Assembly (NCBI GenBank): GCA_902805655.1
Contig: CADCTF010000103.1
Span: forward strand, 1-52,585
Direction: 5' to 3'
Length of the DNA stretch: 52,585 nt
From: an uncultured Acidimicrobiales bacterium
GTDB taxonomy: Bacteria; Actinomycetota; Acidimicrobiia; Acidimicrobiales; CADCTF01
Positions 27,605 through 36,848 of this stretch are shown one piece after another; position 1 is the first letter of the stretch; each line of letters begins with the position of its first letter. Made by a program: the position numbers and the translations under genes. Below the pieces are notes generated by a model. The model did not search any database. It was not told where the DNA came from and saw nothing but the letters and a program-made list of their open reading frames with translations.

Positions 27605-28273
27605 TTGCTCAGCAATCTGACCGAATGGGTCACGAGCGTCATCGAAACGCTCGGCTACGTGGGCGTCGCCCTGCTCGTGGCGCTCGAGAACCTGTTCCCT
27701 CCCATCCCGTCGGAGGTGGTGCTGCCCTTCGCCGGGTTCGTCGCCTCGGACGGGGATGCGTCGCTGCCGGGCATGATCGTGGCTGCGACCATCGGGTCGA
27801 CCGCAGGCGCCCTCGCCCTCTACGCCATCGCCGGCGCCATCGGGCCGGTGCGGCTGAAGGCGCTGACCTTGCACTACGGGAAGTGGCTGCGCCTCTCGGT
27901 GAAGGACGTCGAGCGGGCCGAGCGCTGGTTCGACCGTCGGGCCGTCGTCGCCGTGCTGCTCGGGCGGTGCGTGCCTCTCATCCGGTCGTTGGTCTCGGTG
28001 CCGGCCGGCTTCCGTCGCATGCCGTTGCCCGCCTTCCTGCTCTATACCGTCATCGGCAGCCTGATCTGGAACACCGGTCTCATCGGCGCAGGGTTCCTGC
28101 TGCGCGAGCGGTGGGAGGAGATCGAGCCGGTGATGAGCGTCCTCCAGTACATCGTCGTCCTCGCGGTGCTGCTGGCCGTCGCATGGTTCGTCTGGACCCG
28201 GTTCCTCTCGCCCTCGGGCCGGCAGCGCTTCCGATCCGAGCTGGCCGACGAGCGGGCGGTTCCTCCCGTCTGA
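27605..28273 (+). CDS. DedA-family membrane protein
   Basis: Integral membrane protein of 222 aa in the DedA/SNARE-associated family. Members act in membrane homeostasis and undecaprenyl-phosphate or lipid flipping. Family segments are ENLFPPIPSEVVLPFAGF, GSTAGALALYAIAG and the signature LLGRCVPLIRSLVSVPAGFRRMP, followed by two C-terminal helices. The start is TTG at 27605 with AGGAG 10 bases upstream; the next in-frame start would cut into the first helix. It is divergent from topA. Confidence 0.92.
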   Translation: MLSNLTEWVTSVIETLGYVGVALLVALENLFPPIPSEVVLPFAGFVASDGDASLPGMIVAATIGSTAGALALYAIAGAIGPVRLKALTLHYGKWLRLSVKDVERAERWFDRRAVVAVLLGRCVPLIRSLVSVPAGFRRMPLPAFLLYTVIGSLIWNTGLIGAGFLLRERWEEIEPVMSVLQYIVVLAVLLAVAWFVWTRFLSPSGRQRFRSELADERAVPPV

Positions 28274-28285
28274 GCGCCGGTCGCA

Positions 28286-28307
28286 GGGCCCGCGGATTCA
28301 CGGGCCC
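28286..28307 (+). terminator. Hairpin after the DedA gene
   Basis: GGGCCCG and CGGGCCC flank an 8-base loop, 13 bases after the DedA stop. A second smaller stem (CGGGT-AG-ACCCG) follows. No T tract is present. Confidence 0.45.
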
Positions 28308-28432
28308 GACCCTCGGGTAGACCCGGGCCTGGAGCGCCGGGAAGCCTGGTCGGCACACCATCGCCACGGAGCACGCCGGCGTCGCGTCGAGATGTGCCCG
28401 TCGAGGTGTCAATCGCTGTTGCCAGGAGATGC

Positions 28433-29569
28433 ATGCCCGCGCCCGAATCCAGCCGTCACGCCGGCACCGTCGGCCACGTCTGGGAGACTCGAGTGGCTCC
28501 GACCGTCGAGCGGGAGAAGCGCCTCCTCCCCGCCGCCCTGATCATCTGGAGCATCGTCGGGGCTGCGGTCCTGCTCTGGATGGCTGTGGCGATCCTCTCC
28601 ACTGTGCGCCTCGCCGTCGTACCACTGGTGCTCGCCCTGTTCCCCGCCGCGCTGCTCTCACCGGTCGTCGACCGACTCCGGCGGCGGCTGCCGCCCGCCG
28701 CCGCGGCTGCGGTGGTGCTCCTCGGCTCCTTGTCGTTCCTGGCTGCGACGCTCGCTGTCCTCGGGTGGCTGATCGCCGACCAGGTCCCCGACGTGGTGAT
28801 AGCCCTGGAAGACGCGTACACAGACGTCGAGGCCTTCCTCTCGGCGCGCTTCGACGTCACCATCCCCGCCGTGGACGAGGCCTTGGAGCGAGCGGCGGAG
28901 TGGGCACGCGGTGGCGAGCTCGGGGATGCAGGGCGGAAGATCGCGTTCACCACCCTCGAGCTCCTCAGCGGCGTGCTCCTCCTCCTCGTCGCCCTGTTCT
29001 TCTACCTGAAAGACCGGAGCCGCCTCTTCCGCTTCGTCGTCGAGCTGGCGCCTGCGCACCTGCAGGGCGACGTCGCGGAGGTGGGCCATCGTGCGTGGGA
29101 CACGCTGGGGGGCTACTTCCGTGGTCAGCTCGTGGTCGCGGCCGTGGACGCCGTCTTCATCGGGCTCGGGCTGTTCCTGCTCGGGGTGCCGCTGGCCCTG
29201 CCCCTGGCGGTGCTCGTCTTCTTCGGTGGCCTCTTTCCCATCGTCGGTGCGTTCACCGCAGGAGCCCTCGCTGTGCTCGTGGCCCTGGCGGACGCCGGCG
29301 TGCCCACCGCTCTCGCCGTGCTCGCCTTGAACATCGTGGTGCAGCAGGTCGAGGGCAACTTGCTAGAGCCGCTCGTCGTGGGCCGGGCCACCAAGCTGCA
29401 TCCGCTGCTGGTGATCGCCGCCTTGACGGCAGGAGGCGTCACGCTCGGCATCCTCGGCGCCTTCCTGGCCGTCCCCGTCACGGCCTGCCTGGCACGAGCC
29501 GGCGGCTACGTCCTCGAGAGACGGCGAGCAACGACGCCCCTCGCCGACGAGTCGGAACCAGACGACTGA
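28433..29569 (+). CDS. AI-2E family (PerM/YdiK-like) membrane permease
   Basis: Membrane protein of 378 aa with about eight helices. Two N-terminal helices are followed by PVVDRLRRRLPPAAAAAVVLL, a large soluble loop (TDVEAFLSARFDV), then FYLKDRSRLF, GYFRGQLVVAAVDAVFIGLGL, and the family hallmark NIVVQQVEGNLLEPLVVGRATKLHPLLVI. The family is named for AI-2 export, but most members are uncharacterised and some are ion antiporters. NhaA lies convergently next to it, so a role in ion balance is worth considering. ATG at 28433 was chosen over a GTG 13 codons earlier because AGGAGA stands just before it. Confidence 0.9.
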   Translation: MPAPESSRHAGTVGHVWETRVAPTVEREKRLLPAALIIWSIVGAAVLLWMAVAILSTVRLAVVPLVLALFPAALLSPVVDRLRRRLPPAAAAAVVLLGSLSFLAATLAVLGWLIADQVPDVVIALEDAYTDVEAFLSARFDVTIPAVDEALERAAEWARGGELGDAGRKIAFTTLELLSGVLLLLVALFFYLKDRSRLFRFVVELAPAHLQGDVAEVGHRAWDTLGGYFRGQLVVAAVDAVFIGLGLFLLGVPLALPLAVLVFFGGLFPIVGAFTAGALAVLVALADAGVPTALAVLALNIVVQQVEGNLLEPLVVGRATKLHPLLVIAALTAGGVTLGILGAFLAVPVTACLARAGGYVLERRRATTPLADESEPDD

Positions 29570-29594
29570 AGAAGGGCGACCGCGCGACTTGCCC

Positions 29595-31022
29595 TCAGGC
29601 GTCGATCGGCTGTCGCTGCTCCGGCGCGACGGACGTGGGGGCAGGCACCGGAGCCAGGCGCAGCACCAGGTAACCGATGACGGCCGCCAACAGCGACCCG
29701 CCCAGGATGCCGATCTTCGCGGCTTCGGTCAGGACCGGATCGGCGAAGGCGAGGCCCGCGACGAAGAGCGCCACAGTGAAGCCCACCCCCGCCACGATGC
29801 CCGCCCCGAGCACGTGCACGAGGGTCACCCCGGCCGGAAGGCGGCCAATGCCGAGCTTGGTGGCCAGCACGGTTGCGCCGACGATGCCCAGCGGCTTTCC
29901 GATGAGGAGACCGAGGGCGACGCCGAGTGCGACGAGGGAAGCACCTTCCCCGGACATGCCATCGGAGGAGATGCGCACGCCGGCGTTGGCCAGCGCGAAG
30001 ATCGGCAGGATCACGAAGGCGGACCAGAACTGCAGGGAGTGCTCCACCCGGAACAGGGGCGACGTCGCCTCCCTGGCGATGTTCCTCACCTCCCACAGCA
30101 CGGCCTCGTCATGCTCCTGGTCGTCGGACACGGCGCTGGCGTGGTTTCCCTCGACGTCGCGCACGCGGCGGACGATCGCCCGTGCCGCCGCGCCCGGCGC
30201 ATGGAAGGCGTTGGCGGGGGTCAGGAGGCCGGTCGCGACCCCCGCCAGCGTGGCGTGCACGCCTGACTCCAGCAGGGCGAACCAAGCGCCCACGGCCACC
30301 ACGAGGTAGATGCCGAGATGACGGACGCCCATGCGGCTGCAGATGACGTTGAGGGCGAGAAGGCCGACGGCGGCTGCGAGCCAAGCGAACGCCACGCCTG
30401 ACGAGTAGAAGATGGCGATGACGATGATGGCCCCGATGTCGTCGGCCACGGCGATGCTGAGCAGGAAGATCTTCAGCTCCGGAGGGAGCCGGCGCCCGGC
30501 GAGGACGAGCACACCTACGGCGAAGGCGATGTCGGTGGCCATGGGGATGCCCCAACCTCGGGCACCGGGCGAGCCGACGTTGATGACGGCGTAGATGGTC
30601 GCCGGCACCACCATGCCGCTCAGGGCAGCCACGACGGGCAGCATCGCGGCGCGACGGTCACGCAGCTGCCCGTGCACCAGCTCGCGCTTGATCTCCAGCC
30701 CCACGACGGCGAAGAAGATGGCCATCAAGCCGTCGTTGACCCAGTGGTGGAGCTCGTAGCGGAGGTTCCAGCGCCCGAGCTCGAAGCCGAGCTCGGTGTG
30801 CCAGAGCTGCTCGTAGGACGTGTGCCAGGGGCTGTTCGCCCAGATCAACGCCACCACCGCCGCGACCACGAGCACCGCACCCGACGCCACCTCCGTCTGC
30901 AGGAAGGACCGCACCGGGCGCAGGACGGCCCGAGGGATCGCCCGGTCGGACTCCAGGTACTGCAGGGACAGTTCGTCGTCGCTGGAGCCGGAGGCCTCGT
31001 GGGTGCTGTTCTTACCGCTCAC
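29595..31022 (-). CDS. nhaA: Na+/H+ antiporter NhaA
   Basis: Electrogenic sodium/proton antiporter of 475 aa. The transport-site Asp pair lies in SIAVADDIGAIIVIAIFY. Other NhaA segments are FFAVVGLEIKRELVHGQL, GWGIPMATDIAFAVGVL and IGKPLGIVGA. The chain is about 90 residues longer than Escherichia coli NhaA, because of a hydrophilic N-terminal tail of about 40 residues and an acidic loop near DDQEHDEAVLWE, both common in actinobacterial forms. The GTG start at 31022 has AAGGA 6 bases upstream. It is divergent from hppA, an ion-pumping pyrophosphatase. Confidence 0.95.
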   Translation of the reverse strand: MSGKNSTHEASGSSDDELSLQYLESDRAIPRAVLRPVRSFLQTEVASGAVLVVAAVVALIWANSPWHTSYEQLWHTELGFELGRWNLRYELHHWVNDGLMAIFFAVVGLEIKRELVHGQLRDRRAAMLPVVAALSGMVVPATIYAVINVGSPGARGWGIPMATDIAFAVGVLVLAGRRLPPELKIFLLSIAVADDIGAIIVIAIFYSSGVAFAWLAAAVGLLALNVICSRMGVRHLGIYLVVAVGAWFALLESGVHATLAGVATGLLTPANAFHAPGAAARAIVRRVRDVEGNHASAVSDDQEHDEAVLWEVRNIAREATSPLFRVEHSLQFWSAFVILPIFALANAGVRISSDGMSGEGASLVALGVALGLLIGKPLGIVGATVLATKLGIGRLPAGVTLVHVLGAGIVAGVGFTVALFVAGLAFADPVLTEAAKIGILGGSLLAAVIGYLVLRLAPVPAPTSVAPEQRQPIDA

Positions 31023-31171
31023 TTGTTGTCCTTGGGAGGCTGTGGAGGACGAGCGCCGGCTCTTCGAGCGGCTCCTCGCGGCCGGGGACACCCGGGCGGG
31101 GCTGAGCGTATCCACGCGGCGGCAGGTGCAGATCCGCCGGCGCAGCGCCCAGGCGGTGCCTTGCGGCCATC

Positions 31172-31190
31172 TGGCCCCCCGGAGGGGCCA
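31172..31190. promoter_or_regulatory. Hairpin in the hppA leader region
   Basis: TGGCCCC and GGGGCCA flank a 5-base loop, followed by the pyrimidine-rich tctcctatctt, 65 bases before hppA. It could end a short transcript or be part of the leader. The rest of the 232-base nhaA-hppA gap shows no other structure I can support. Confidence 0.3.
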
Positions 31191-31254
31191 TCTCCTATCT
31201 TCGTGCCGCGCGCTCCGGCGCCGCGCCCGCCGACCGCCTCACCGAGGAGCACAC

Positions 31255-33354
31255 GTGGAGTCCGTTCCGTACATCGCCGCCCTGACGGCGATCGCCGGCC
31301 TTGCCCTGGCTGCCTTCTTCTACGGGGTCGTCAAGAAGGCGAGTCCCGGCAACCCGCGCATGGTGGAGCTCATGGAGGCGATCCAGGAAGGCTCACGCGC
31401 CTTCCTCCGCCGTGAGTACACGTGGGTGGCGGGCTTCGTCGTCATCATGACCGTCCTCATCGCCGTCTTCCTCGACTACGGACGGCCCTGGGGAGCCATC
31501 GCCTACATCTCAGGCGCAGTGCTCTCCGCCCTTGCCGGGTTCGTCGGCATGACGGTCGCAACCATGGCCAACGCCCGCACCGCAGAGGCGGCCCGCAGCG
31601 GCCCGCAGCTGGCGCTGCCGCTGGCTTTCCGGGGTGGCGCGGTCATGGGCTTCACGGTGGCGGGTCTCTCGCTGCTCGGTCTGGCCGTGAGCTACCTGAT
31701 CTACGTCGAGTGGCTGGAGGTGGAGGATCCGTTCAGCGTCCTCACCGCGTTCGGCCTCGGTGCCAGCTCCATCGCTCTGTTCTCGCGTGTCGGTGGCGGC
31801 ATCTACACCAAGGCCGCCGACGTCGGTGCCGACCTGGTCGGCAAGGTCGAGGCCGGCATCCCCGAAGACGATCCCCGCAACCCGGCGACCATCGCCGACA
31901 ACGTGGGCGACAACGTGGGTGACGTGGCGGGCATGGGCGCCGACCTGTTCGAGTCCTACACCGGCGCCATCATCGCCCCGATCGCCCTGGCTGCCTTCAT
32001 CCCCTTCCTCGCCGTCAACGGCGTGGACGTGCCCATCACCCTCGACCGGGTGCCCGAGCTGTTCCTGTTCCCCCTGGCCATCGCCGCCGTGGGCATGGTC
32101 GCATCGGTCATCGGCGCCTTCATGGTCAAGTCGTCGGGCAGCACCTCGGTGCACGACCTGTCCAAGGCGCTCCACCGGGGCACCAACGTCGCCGCCGCGA
32201 TCACGGTGGTCGGCGTCTTCGTCCTTGCCTATCTGATGCTCAACGGCAGCGAGGCCGTGGAGAACTGGTGGGGCCTGCCCGTGGCCGTGATCGGTGGCCT
32301 CTTCGTCGGGTACGCGATCGGCAAGGTGGCCGAGATCTGGACGTCGGACGAGTACCGGCCGGTCAAGAAGATCGCCCAGCAGGCGGAGACCGGCCCGGCC
32401 ACGGCCATCCTGGGCGGCATCTCCGCCGGCATGGTCTCAGTGGCGGCTTCTGTCGTGCTGGTCGTCATCGGCGTCGCCGTCGCCTTCTGGGGCGGCGAGC
32501 AGGCGGTAGAGGGTCTGGGCATCTACGGCATCGCCGCCGCCGCCATCGGCATGCTCGCAACCACCGGCGTGGTCGTGTCGGTCGACGCCTACGGCCCCAT
32601 CGCCGACAACGCCGGCGGCATCGCCGAGATGGCGCACATGCCCCCGGAGGTCCGGGAGGTCACCGACAGCCTCGACTCGCTCGGCAACACGACGGCGGCA
32701 GTGGCCAAGGGGTTCGCCGTGGGCTCCGCCGCCCTCACCGCCCTTGCGCTCTTCAAGGCGTTCGAGGCGTCACTGGCGGTGGAGGGTCACAACCTCAGGC
32801 TCGACGTCGGCGTCGTGGAGGTCTTCATCGGCCTCTTCCTCGGAGCCATGCTGCCGTTCCTGTTCGCCTCACTCACCATCGATGCCGTGGGCCGGGCGGC
32901 CAACAAGATGATCGAGGAGGTGCGGCGTCAGTTCCGTGAGATCCCGGGCCTCCGAGAGGGCCGGGAAGGCGTTGTCCCGGAGTACGCCAAGTGCGTGGAC
33001 ATCTCCACCACCGCAGCCCTGCGCGAGATGCTCGTACCCGGCGCCCTCGCCATCGTCGTGCCGCTCGTGATCGGCTTCATCAACGTCGATGCCCTCGGCG
33101 GGTTCCTCGCCGGAGCGCTCGTCACCGGGTTCTGCCTCGCCATCTTCATGGCCAACGCCGGTGGTGCGTGGGACAACGCGAAGAAGTACATCGAGGCCGG
33201 CGCCCACGGGGGCAAGGGCAGTGAGACGCACAAGGCCGCGGTCGTGGGCGACACGGTCGGCGACCCGTTCAAGGACACCTCGGGGCCAGCCATGAACATC
33301 CTCATCAAGGTGATGACGATCGTGTCGCTGATCTTCGCCAGCGCCTTCGTGTAG
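31255..33354 (+). CDS. hppA: Membrane-bound ion-pumping pyrophosphatase
   Basis: Couples PPi hydrolysis to H+ or Na+ pumping. The 699-aa protein has about 16 helices and the substrate site DVGADLVGKVEAGIPEDDPR followed by the DNVGDNVGD run. The subtype region reads GNTTAAVAKGFAVGSAALTAL. Ala rather than Lys in GNTTxA marks the K+-dependent class, which contains both H+ and Na+ pumps. The C-terminal motif ends with DTVGDPFKDTSGPAMNILIK. GTG at 31255 has GAGGAG 5 bases upstream and gives the usual start of the first helix. A 15-bp terminator follows. Confidence 0.96.
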   Translation: MESVPYIAALTAIAGLALAAFFYGVVKKASPGNPRMVELMEAIQEGSRAFLRREYTWVAGFVVIMTVLIAVFLDYGRPWGAIAYISGAVLSALAGFVGMTVATMANARTAEAARSGPQLALPLAFRGGAVMGFTVAGLSLLGLAVSYLIYVEWLEVEDPFSVLTAFGLGASSIALFSRVGGGIYTKAADVGADLVGKVEAGIPEDDPRNPATIADNVGDNVGDVAGMGADLFESYTGAIIAPIALAAFIPFLAVNGVDVPITLDRVPELFLFPLAIAAVGMVASVIGAFMVKSSGSTSVHDLSKALHRGTNVAAAITVVGVFVLAYLMLNGSEAVENWWGLPVAVIGGLFVGYAIGKVAEIWTSDEYRPVKKIAQQAETGPATAILGGISAGMVSVAASVVLVVIGVAVAFWGGEQAVEGLGIYGIAAAAIGMLATTGVVVSVDAYGPIADNAGGIAEMAHMPPEVREVTDSLDSLGNTTAAVAKGFAVGSAALTALALFKAFEASLAVEGHNLRLDVGVVEVFIGLFLGAMLPFLFASLTIDAVGRAANKMIEEVRRQFREIPGLREGREGVVPEYAKCVDISTTAALREMLVPGALAIVVPLVIGFINVDALGGFLAGALVTGFCLAIFMANAGGAWDNAKKYIEAGAHGGKGSETHKAAVVGDTVGDPFKDTSGPAMNILIKVMTIVSLIFASAFV

Positions 33355-33374
33355 CTCTCTTCAGATGCTTCGAT

Positions 33375-33408
33375 GACAACGGCGTCGGGTCCTCCCGGCG
33401 CCGTTGTC
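33375..33408. terminator. Strong bidirectional terminator between hppA and the DtxR-family gene
   Basis: A 15-bp stem with one T-G wobble: GACAACGGCG plus TCGGG pairs with CCCGG plus CGCCGTTGTC around the loop TCCT. It lies between the convergent 3' ends and is the best terminator in the window. Confidence 0.8.
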
Positions 33409-33412
33409 GCGT

Positions 33413-34096
33413 CTACTCGGGCGCTGCGACGTCCTGCTTCTGGACGTAGATCTGCCGGGCGACCTTCTCGCTCACCGTGCGGTCGAGGCCTTCGACGTCG
33501 AGCACGAGGGGCCCGTCGAAGGGATGCTTCTCCCGCACGACGACGCGCACTCCAGGGCGCAGGCCCAGTGTGTCCAGGAAGGCGACGACCTCCCCGTCGG
33601 TCGAGCCCGGCACCGCCACCACGGCGGCGTCACCCGGCTCCAGCGAGTACAGCGGAGGCATGGTGGCGATCTCGCCCACCTCGGGGGCGGGGATGGGGAA
33701 GCCGTGGGGGCACGTCTCCGGCCGGTGGAGGGCGACGAAGAGCCGGTCCTCGACCTCCTGGGGCAGCTCGTGCTCGAAGGCGCCGGCGTGGCGGTCGGCC
33801 TCGTTCCAGGCGTAGCCGAGCATGTCGGCGAGGAAGCGCTCGACGATGCGGTGCCGGCGGATCGACGCCACGGCTGCTCGCCGGCCATCCGCGGTCAGCT
33901 CGACTCCGCGATAGCGCCGATGGTCGCAGAGGCCGCGCTCGGCCAGCCGCTTCACGGTGGCCGTCACGGTGCCGGGCGTCACTCCGAGTGCCTCGGCCAG
34001 GTCGCCGGTGTGAGCCTCGTCCCTCATGCCGGGCACGGTGAGGCGGTAGATCGCCTTGAGCGTCTCCCGCTCCGACTTCGTCAGCGCCTGTTCCAT
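33413..34096 (-). CDS. DtxR/MntR-family metal-dependent transcriptional regulator
   Basis: The 227-aa repressor has a winged helix (residues 1-65, TGDLAEALGVTPGTVTATVKRLAERGL). A dimerisation and metal domain follows (HRIVERFLADMLGYAWNEADRHAGAFEHELPQEVEDRL, and PETCPHGFPIP with a Cys-x-His ligand pair). A C-terminal SH3-like FeoA domain ends it. Whether it senses Fe or Mn cannot be settled; the length and SH3 domain favour IdeR-like proteins. The -10 region of its promoter contains TTAGGTT on the plus strand, half of the DtxR/IdeR operator, suggesting autoregulation. No metal transporter gene is adjacent. Confidence 0.92.
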   Translation of the reverse strand: MEQALTKSERETLKAIYRLTVPGMRDEAHTGDLAEALGVTPGTVTATVKRLAERGLCDHRRYRGVELTADGRRAAVASIRRHRIVERFLADMLGYAWNEADRHAGAFEHELPQEVEDRLFVALHRPETCPHGFPIPAPEVGEIATMPPLYSLEPGDAAVVAVPGSTDGEVVAFLDTLGLRPGVRVVVREKHPFDGPLVLDVEGLDRTVSEKVARQIYVQKQDVAAPE

Positions 34097-34110
34097 CTTT
34101 TGCCGGGCGG

Positions 34111-34140
34111 AAGTTAGGTTTTGGCCGTCAAAAACGTCAA
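34111..34140 (-). promoter_or_regulatory. Promoter of the DtxR-family gene with operator half-site
   Basis: -35 TTGACG (34135-34140) and -10 TAACTT (34111-34116) are 18 bases apart on the minus strand, and the ATG is 14 bases downstream of the -10. On the plus strand, TTAGGTT at 34114-34120 overlaps the -10 and equals one arm of the DtxR/IdeR consensus. The other arm is not recognisable. The -35 lies over the stop codon of the GGDEF-EAL gene. Confidence 0.5.
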
Positions 34141-36689
34141 ACCGAGGACACGTGGTCGTCGGCAGTGGCCAGAGCGGGGGAAGCGGCTCGCTCGTGCCTC
34201 CGCATCTCGTCGGCGAGCAGCTGCTCCACCTGCGTGGAGCGAAGGGGCTTGGCGAAGAGGTAGCCCTGCCCGTACGTGCAGCCGAGGGCGCGAAGCATCG
34301 CCAGCTGGCTCGAGTTCTCGATGCCCTCCGCCACCGTCGTCAGCTTGAAGGTGTCGGCCAGGTTGAGGATCGAGCGGACGACGTCCGGGCCCTCCTCGGT
34401 GGTCAACGACGTGACGAACGAGCGGTCGATCTTCAAGATGTCGATGGGGAAGCGGCGCAGGTAGCTGAGTGACGAGTACCCGGTGCCGAAGTCGTCGAGC
34501 GCGAGACGGACCCCGAGCCGCTTCAGGGCCCGCAGCGTGTCGATCGTCTCCTCGATGTCGTGCATCAGCATCGTCTCGGTGAGCTCCAGGACGACCGATC
34601 CAGGAGCGACACCGGTGTTCTCCAGGGCGGCGGCAACGTCGCCCAGCAGACCCGGGTCGAGGAACTGGCGAGCGCTCAGGTTGATGGTGATCGAGAGGGC
34701 GCGGTCGGGGCGCGGGTGGGCCGCGTGCCACTGGGCCAGCTCGCGCATCGCCTCGGCCATGATCCAGCGCCCGAGCGGCACGATGATTCCGCTGGTCTCG
34801 GCCAGGGCGATGAACGCGTCCGGCGTGAGCAGGCCTCGCCGCGGGTGTCGCCACCGCAGAAGCGCCTCCACGCCCATCAGCCTGCGGGTCTTGAGATCGA
34901 CGAGGGGCTGGAACCGGAGGGAGAACTCCTGGCGCGCCACTGCATGACGGAGCTCGGTGACCACGGTGAGGCGGTTGCGCAGCTCCACGTGCATCTCCGG
35001 CACGAACATCGCCACCTGCCCCTTGCCGCGCCCCTTGGCGAGGTACATGGCCATGTCGGCGTTCTCGAGCAGCTCGTCGGCCGTCTTGCTGTGCGAGGTG
35101 GTGGCGACCCCGACGCTCGCAGGGGTGAAGACCTCGTGGCCGAGCACGAACATCGGGAGGCGCAGCATCTCCTGGATCTTCTCGGCCACGACCGCTGGAT
35201 GACCGGGCTCTATCGCTTCGAGCAGGATGGCGAACTCGTCACCACCCAGCCTGGCCACGGTGTCTCCGGGTTCCACACAGCCGAGGAGCCGCCGGGCCAC
35301 GATGCCGAGCGCCTCGTCCCCGGCCGCATGACCCAGCCCGTCGTTGATGGCCTTGAAGTCGTCCAGGTCGATGAGCAGCACGGCGATCTGGTGACCCATC
35401 CGCTCGCGTCGGTCCAGGGCCCGGTTGGCCCGGTCCCGCAGCAAGCCGCGGTTGGCGAGGCCGGTGAGCGAGTCGTGCAGCGCCTCCCTGATCAGCTGCT
35501 CTTCGAGGCCCTTCCGCTCCGTGACGTCTCGCGTGTTGAGCACGATCCCGCAGACGCTCGGTTCGTGCAGCAGGCTGCGGACGGTCGACTCGCAGTGCGA
35601 CCACCCACCGCCCTGATGGCTGAGCCGCCACTCCACCGTCAGGCATTCGTCGGGGTGGGCCACCGCTTCGGCCAGCATCTTGCGGGCCAGCGGCACGTCG
35701 TCGGGGTGGAGCATGCCCCAGAGGGAGCGACCCTCGCAGTCACTCGGCCGGTATCCGAAGACCCGCTCGACAGAAGGGGTGAGGAACAGCACGACGCCCT
35801 CCTCGTCGAGGATCGTGACGACGTCGGAGCTGGTCTGCACCAGCGACCGGAAGCGGACCTCGCTGGTCTGCAGCTCCGCGGTGCGAGCGGCGATCTCGTC
35901 CTCGAGGTCGCGGGCGGTCCAGGCGCTCTCGACGATCGTCACCAGCTGCCGGCCGAGGACCAGGAGCACCACCGCGATGCCGGTGACCCCGATGAAGGGC
36001 TCGAGGTAGTCCCCCCCGATCAACGACCGGCCACCGGCGGCGACCGCTAGGGCGATGGCGACGCCGGACACCAACATGCTCGCCGGACGCCGGCGCACAT
36101 CCACCAGCCGTCCGTCCTGCTCGACACGAGCGACGATGTGCCCCGCCAGCAGGATCGCAGCCGCGCCCGACACGACGGCGACCGCGTTCGCGACGGCAGG
36201 CAGCCGGTTGACCAGCACCACGGAGATCCCCGCGACTCCCACGAGCTGCACCGCCAGGCCTCGGCGGAGGGCGGTGGTCTGGTTCGCGACCACGACGGCG
36301 CTCGCCGACACAGCCAGGAGCGCGAGGACGGCCGTGAACCTCTCCCACACGCCTCCGGCCTGGATCTCCCCCGCCACTCGCGGACCGACGAGGGGCCACA
36401 GCGAGAAGACCACGCACGAAGCGACGAGGGCGACGTCGAGCACACCCCTGAGCCGGCGGCGTCGGGGCATGACCATGAAGCCGATCATCGAGACAGAGGC
36501 GACCAGGACGACCGCGGACAGGGGTCGGGTCGAAGGCAGGACCGCCAACAGCGGGGCGGCCGAGAGGAGGCGCCACCCGTGCCGGTCGATGCTGCTGAGC
36601 CGGCGTGTGAAGGCCACCATGAGGCCAACGGCCGCGACCGCCAGGACGGCCAGGCCCGGTAACAGCCAGACCGACCAGGAGGGAGCCAC
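34137..36689 (-). CDS. Membrane-anchored PAS-GGDEF-EAL cyclic-di-GMP signalling protein
   Basis: An 850-aa protein with both c-di-GMP domains. The N-terminal 270 residues hold about eight transmembrane helices of MASE type. A short helix then leads to a PAS domain (SEVRFRSLVQTSSDVVTILDE). The cyclase domain has the canonical site RLGGDEFAILLE. The phosphodiesterase domain keeps GVEALLRWRHP, LELTET, DDFGTGYSS, KIDRSFV, AEGIEN and GYLFAKPL. Both activities are therefore possible, and which dominates cannot be predicted. The GTG start follows AGGCAGG. It lies downstream of the RsbW/STAS pair with a 159-base gap, so a separate promoter is likely. Confidence 0.95.
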   Translation of the reverse strand: MAPSWSVWLLPGLAVLAVAAVGLMVAFTRRLSSIDRHGWRLLSAAPLLAVLPSTRPLSAVVLVASVSMIGFMVMPRRRRLRGVLDVALVASCVVFSLWPLVGPRVAGEIQAGGVWERFTAVLALLAVSASAVVVANQTTALRRGLAVQLVGVAGISVVLVNRLPAVANAVAVVSGAAAILLAGHIVARVEQDGRLVDVRRRPASMLVSGVAIALAVAAGGRSLIGGDYLEPFIGVTGIAVVLLVLGRQLVTIVESAWTARDLEDEIAARTAELQTSEVRFRSLVQTSSDVVTILDEEGVVLFLTPSVERVFGYRPSDCEGRSLWGMLHPDDVPLARKMLAEAVAHPDECLTVEWRLSHQGGGWSHCESTVRSLLHEPSVCGIVLNTRDVTERKGLEEQLIREALHDSLTGLANRGLLRDRANRALDRRERMGHQIAVLLIDLDDFKAINDGLGHAAGDEALGIVARRLLGCVEPGDTVARLGGDEFAILLEAIEPGHPAVVAEKIQEMLRLPMFVLGHEVFTPASVGVATTSHSKTADELLENADMAMYLAKGRGKGQVAMFVPEMHVELRNRLTVVTELRHAVARQEFSLRFQPLVDLKTRRLMGVEALLRWRHPRRGLLTPDAFIALAETSGIIVPLGRWIMAEAMRELAQWHAAHPRPDRALSITINLSARQFLDPGLLGDVAAALENTGVAPGSVVLELTETMLMHDIEETIDTLRALKRLGVRLALDDFGTGYSSLSYLRRFPIDILKIDRSFVTSLTTEEGPDVVRSILNLADTFKLTTVAEGIENSSQLAMLRALGCTYGQGYLFAKPLRSTQVEQLLADEMRRHERAASPALATADDHVSSV

Positions 36690-36848
36690 CCTGCCTGTTC
36701 GGATCGCCAGGGCTGGGACTTGACCACGAGGAGTGGTGAATGACTACAACGGGCCATGACCAGCAACGCCCGGCCCGCTTGGGCCCAATTCCTCGACGAC
36801 CGGGTTCAGGGAGTGCGCACCGGCCCGTCGACGTACGCCGAGCGCTCT

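Noticed and set aside
31040-31254. In-frame N-terminal extension of hppA starting VEDERRLFERLL
   Set aside because: The extension is open and briefly protein-like, but it turns Arg-rich. The GAGGAG and GTG at 31255 give the normal HppA N-terminus.
33200-33360. HppA as a possible K+-independent pump
   Set aside because: The diagnostic segment has Ala (GNTTAA), not Lys, so it belongs to the K+-dependent class.
36760-36800. SigR-type promoter (GGAAT...GTT) before the GGDEF-EAL gene
   Set aside because: The spacer is 20 bases, while SigR promoters use 18-19. The match is probably chance.
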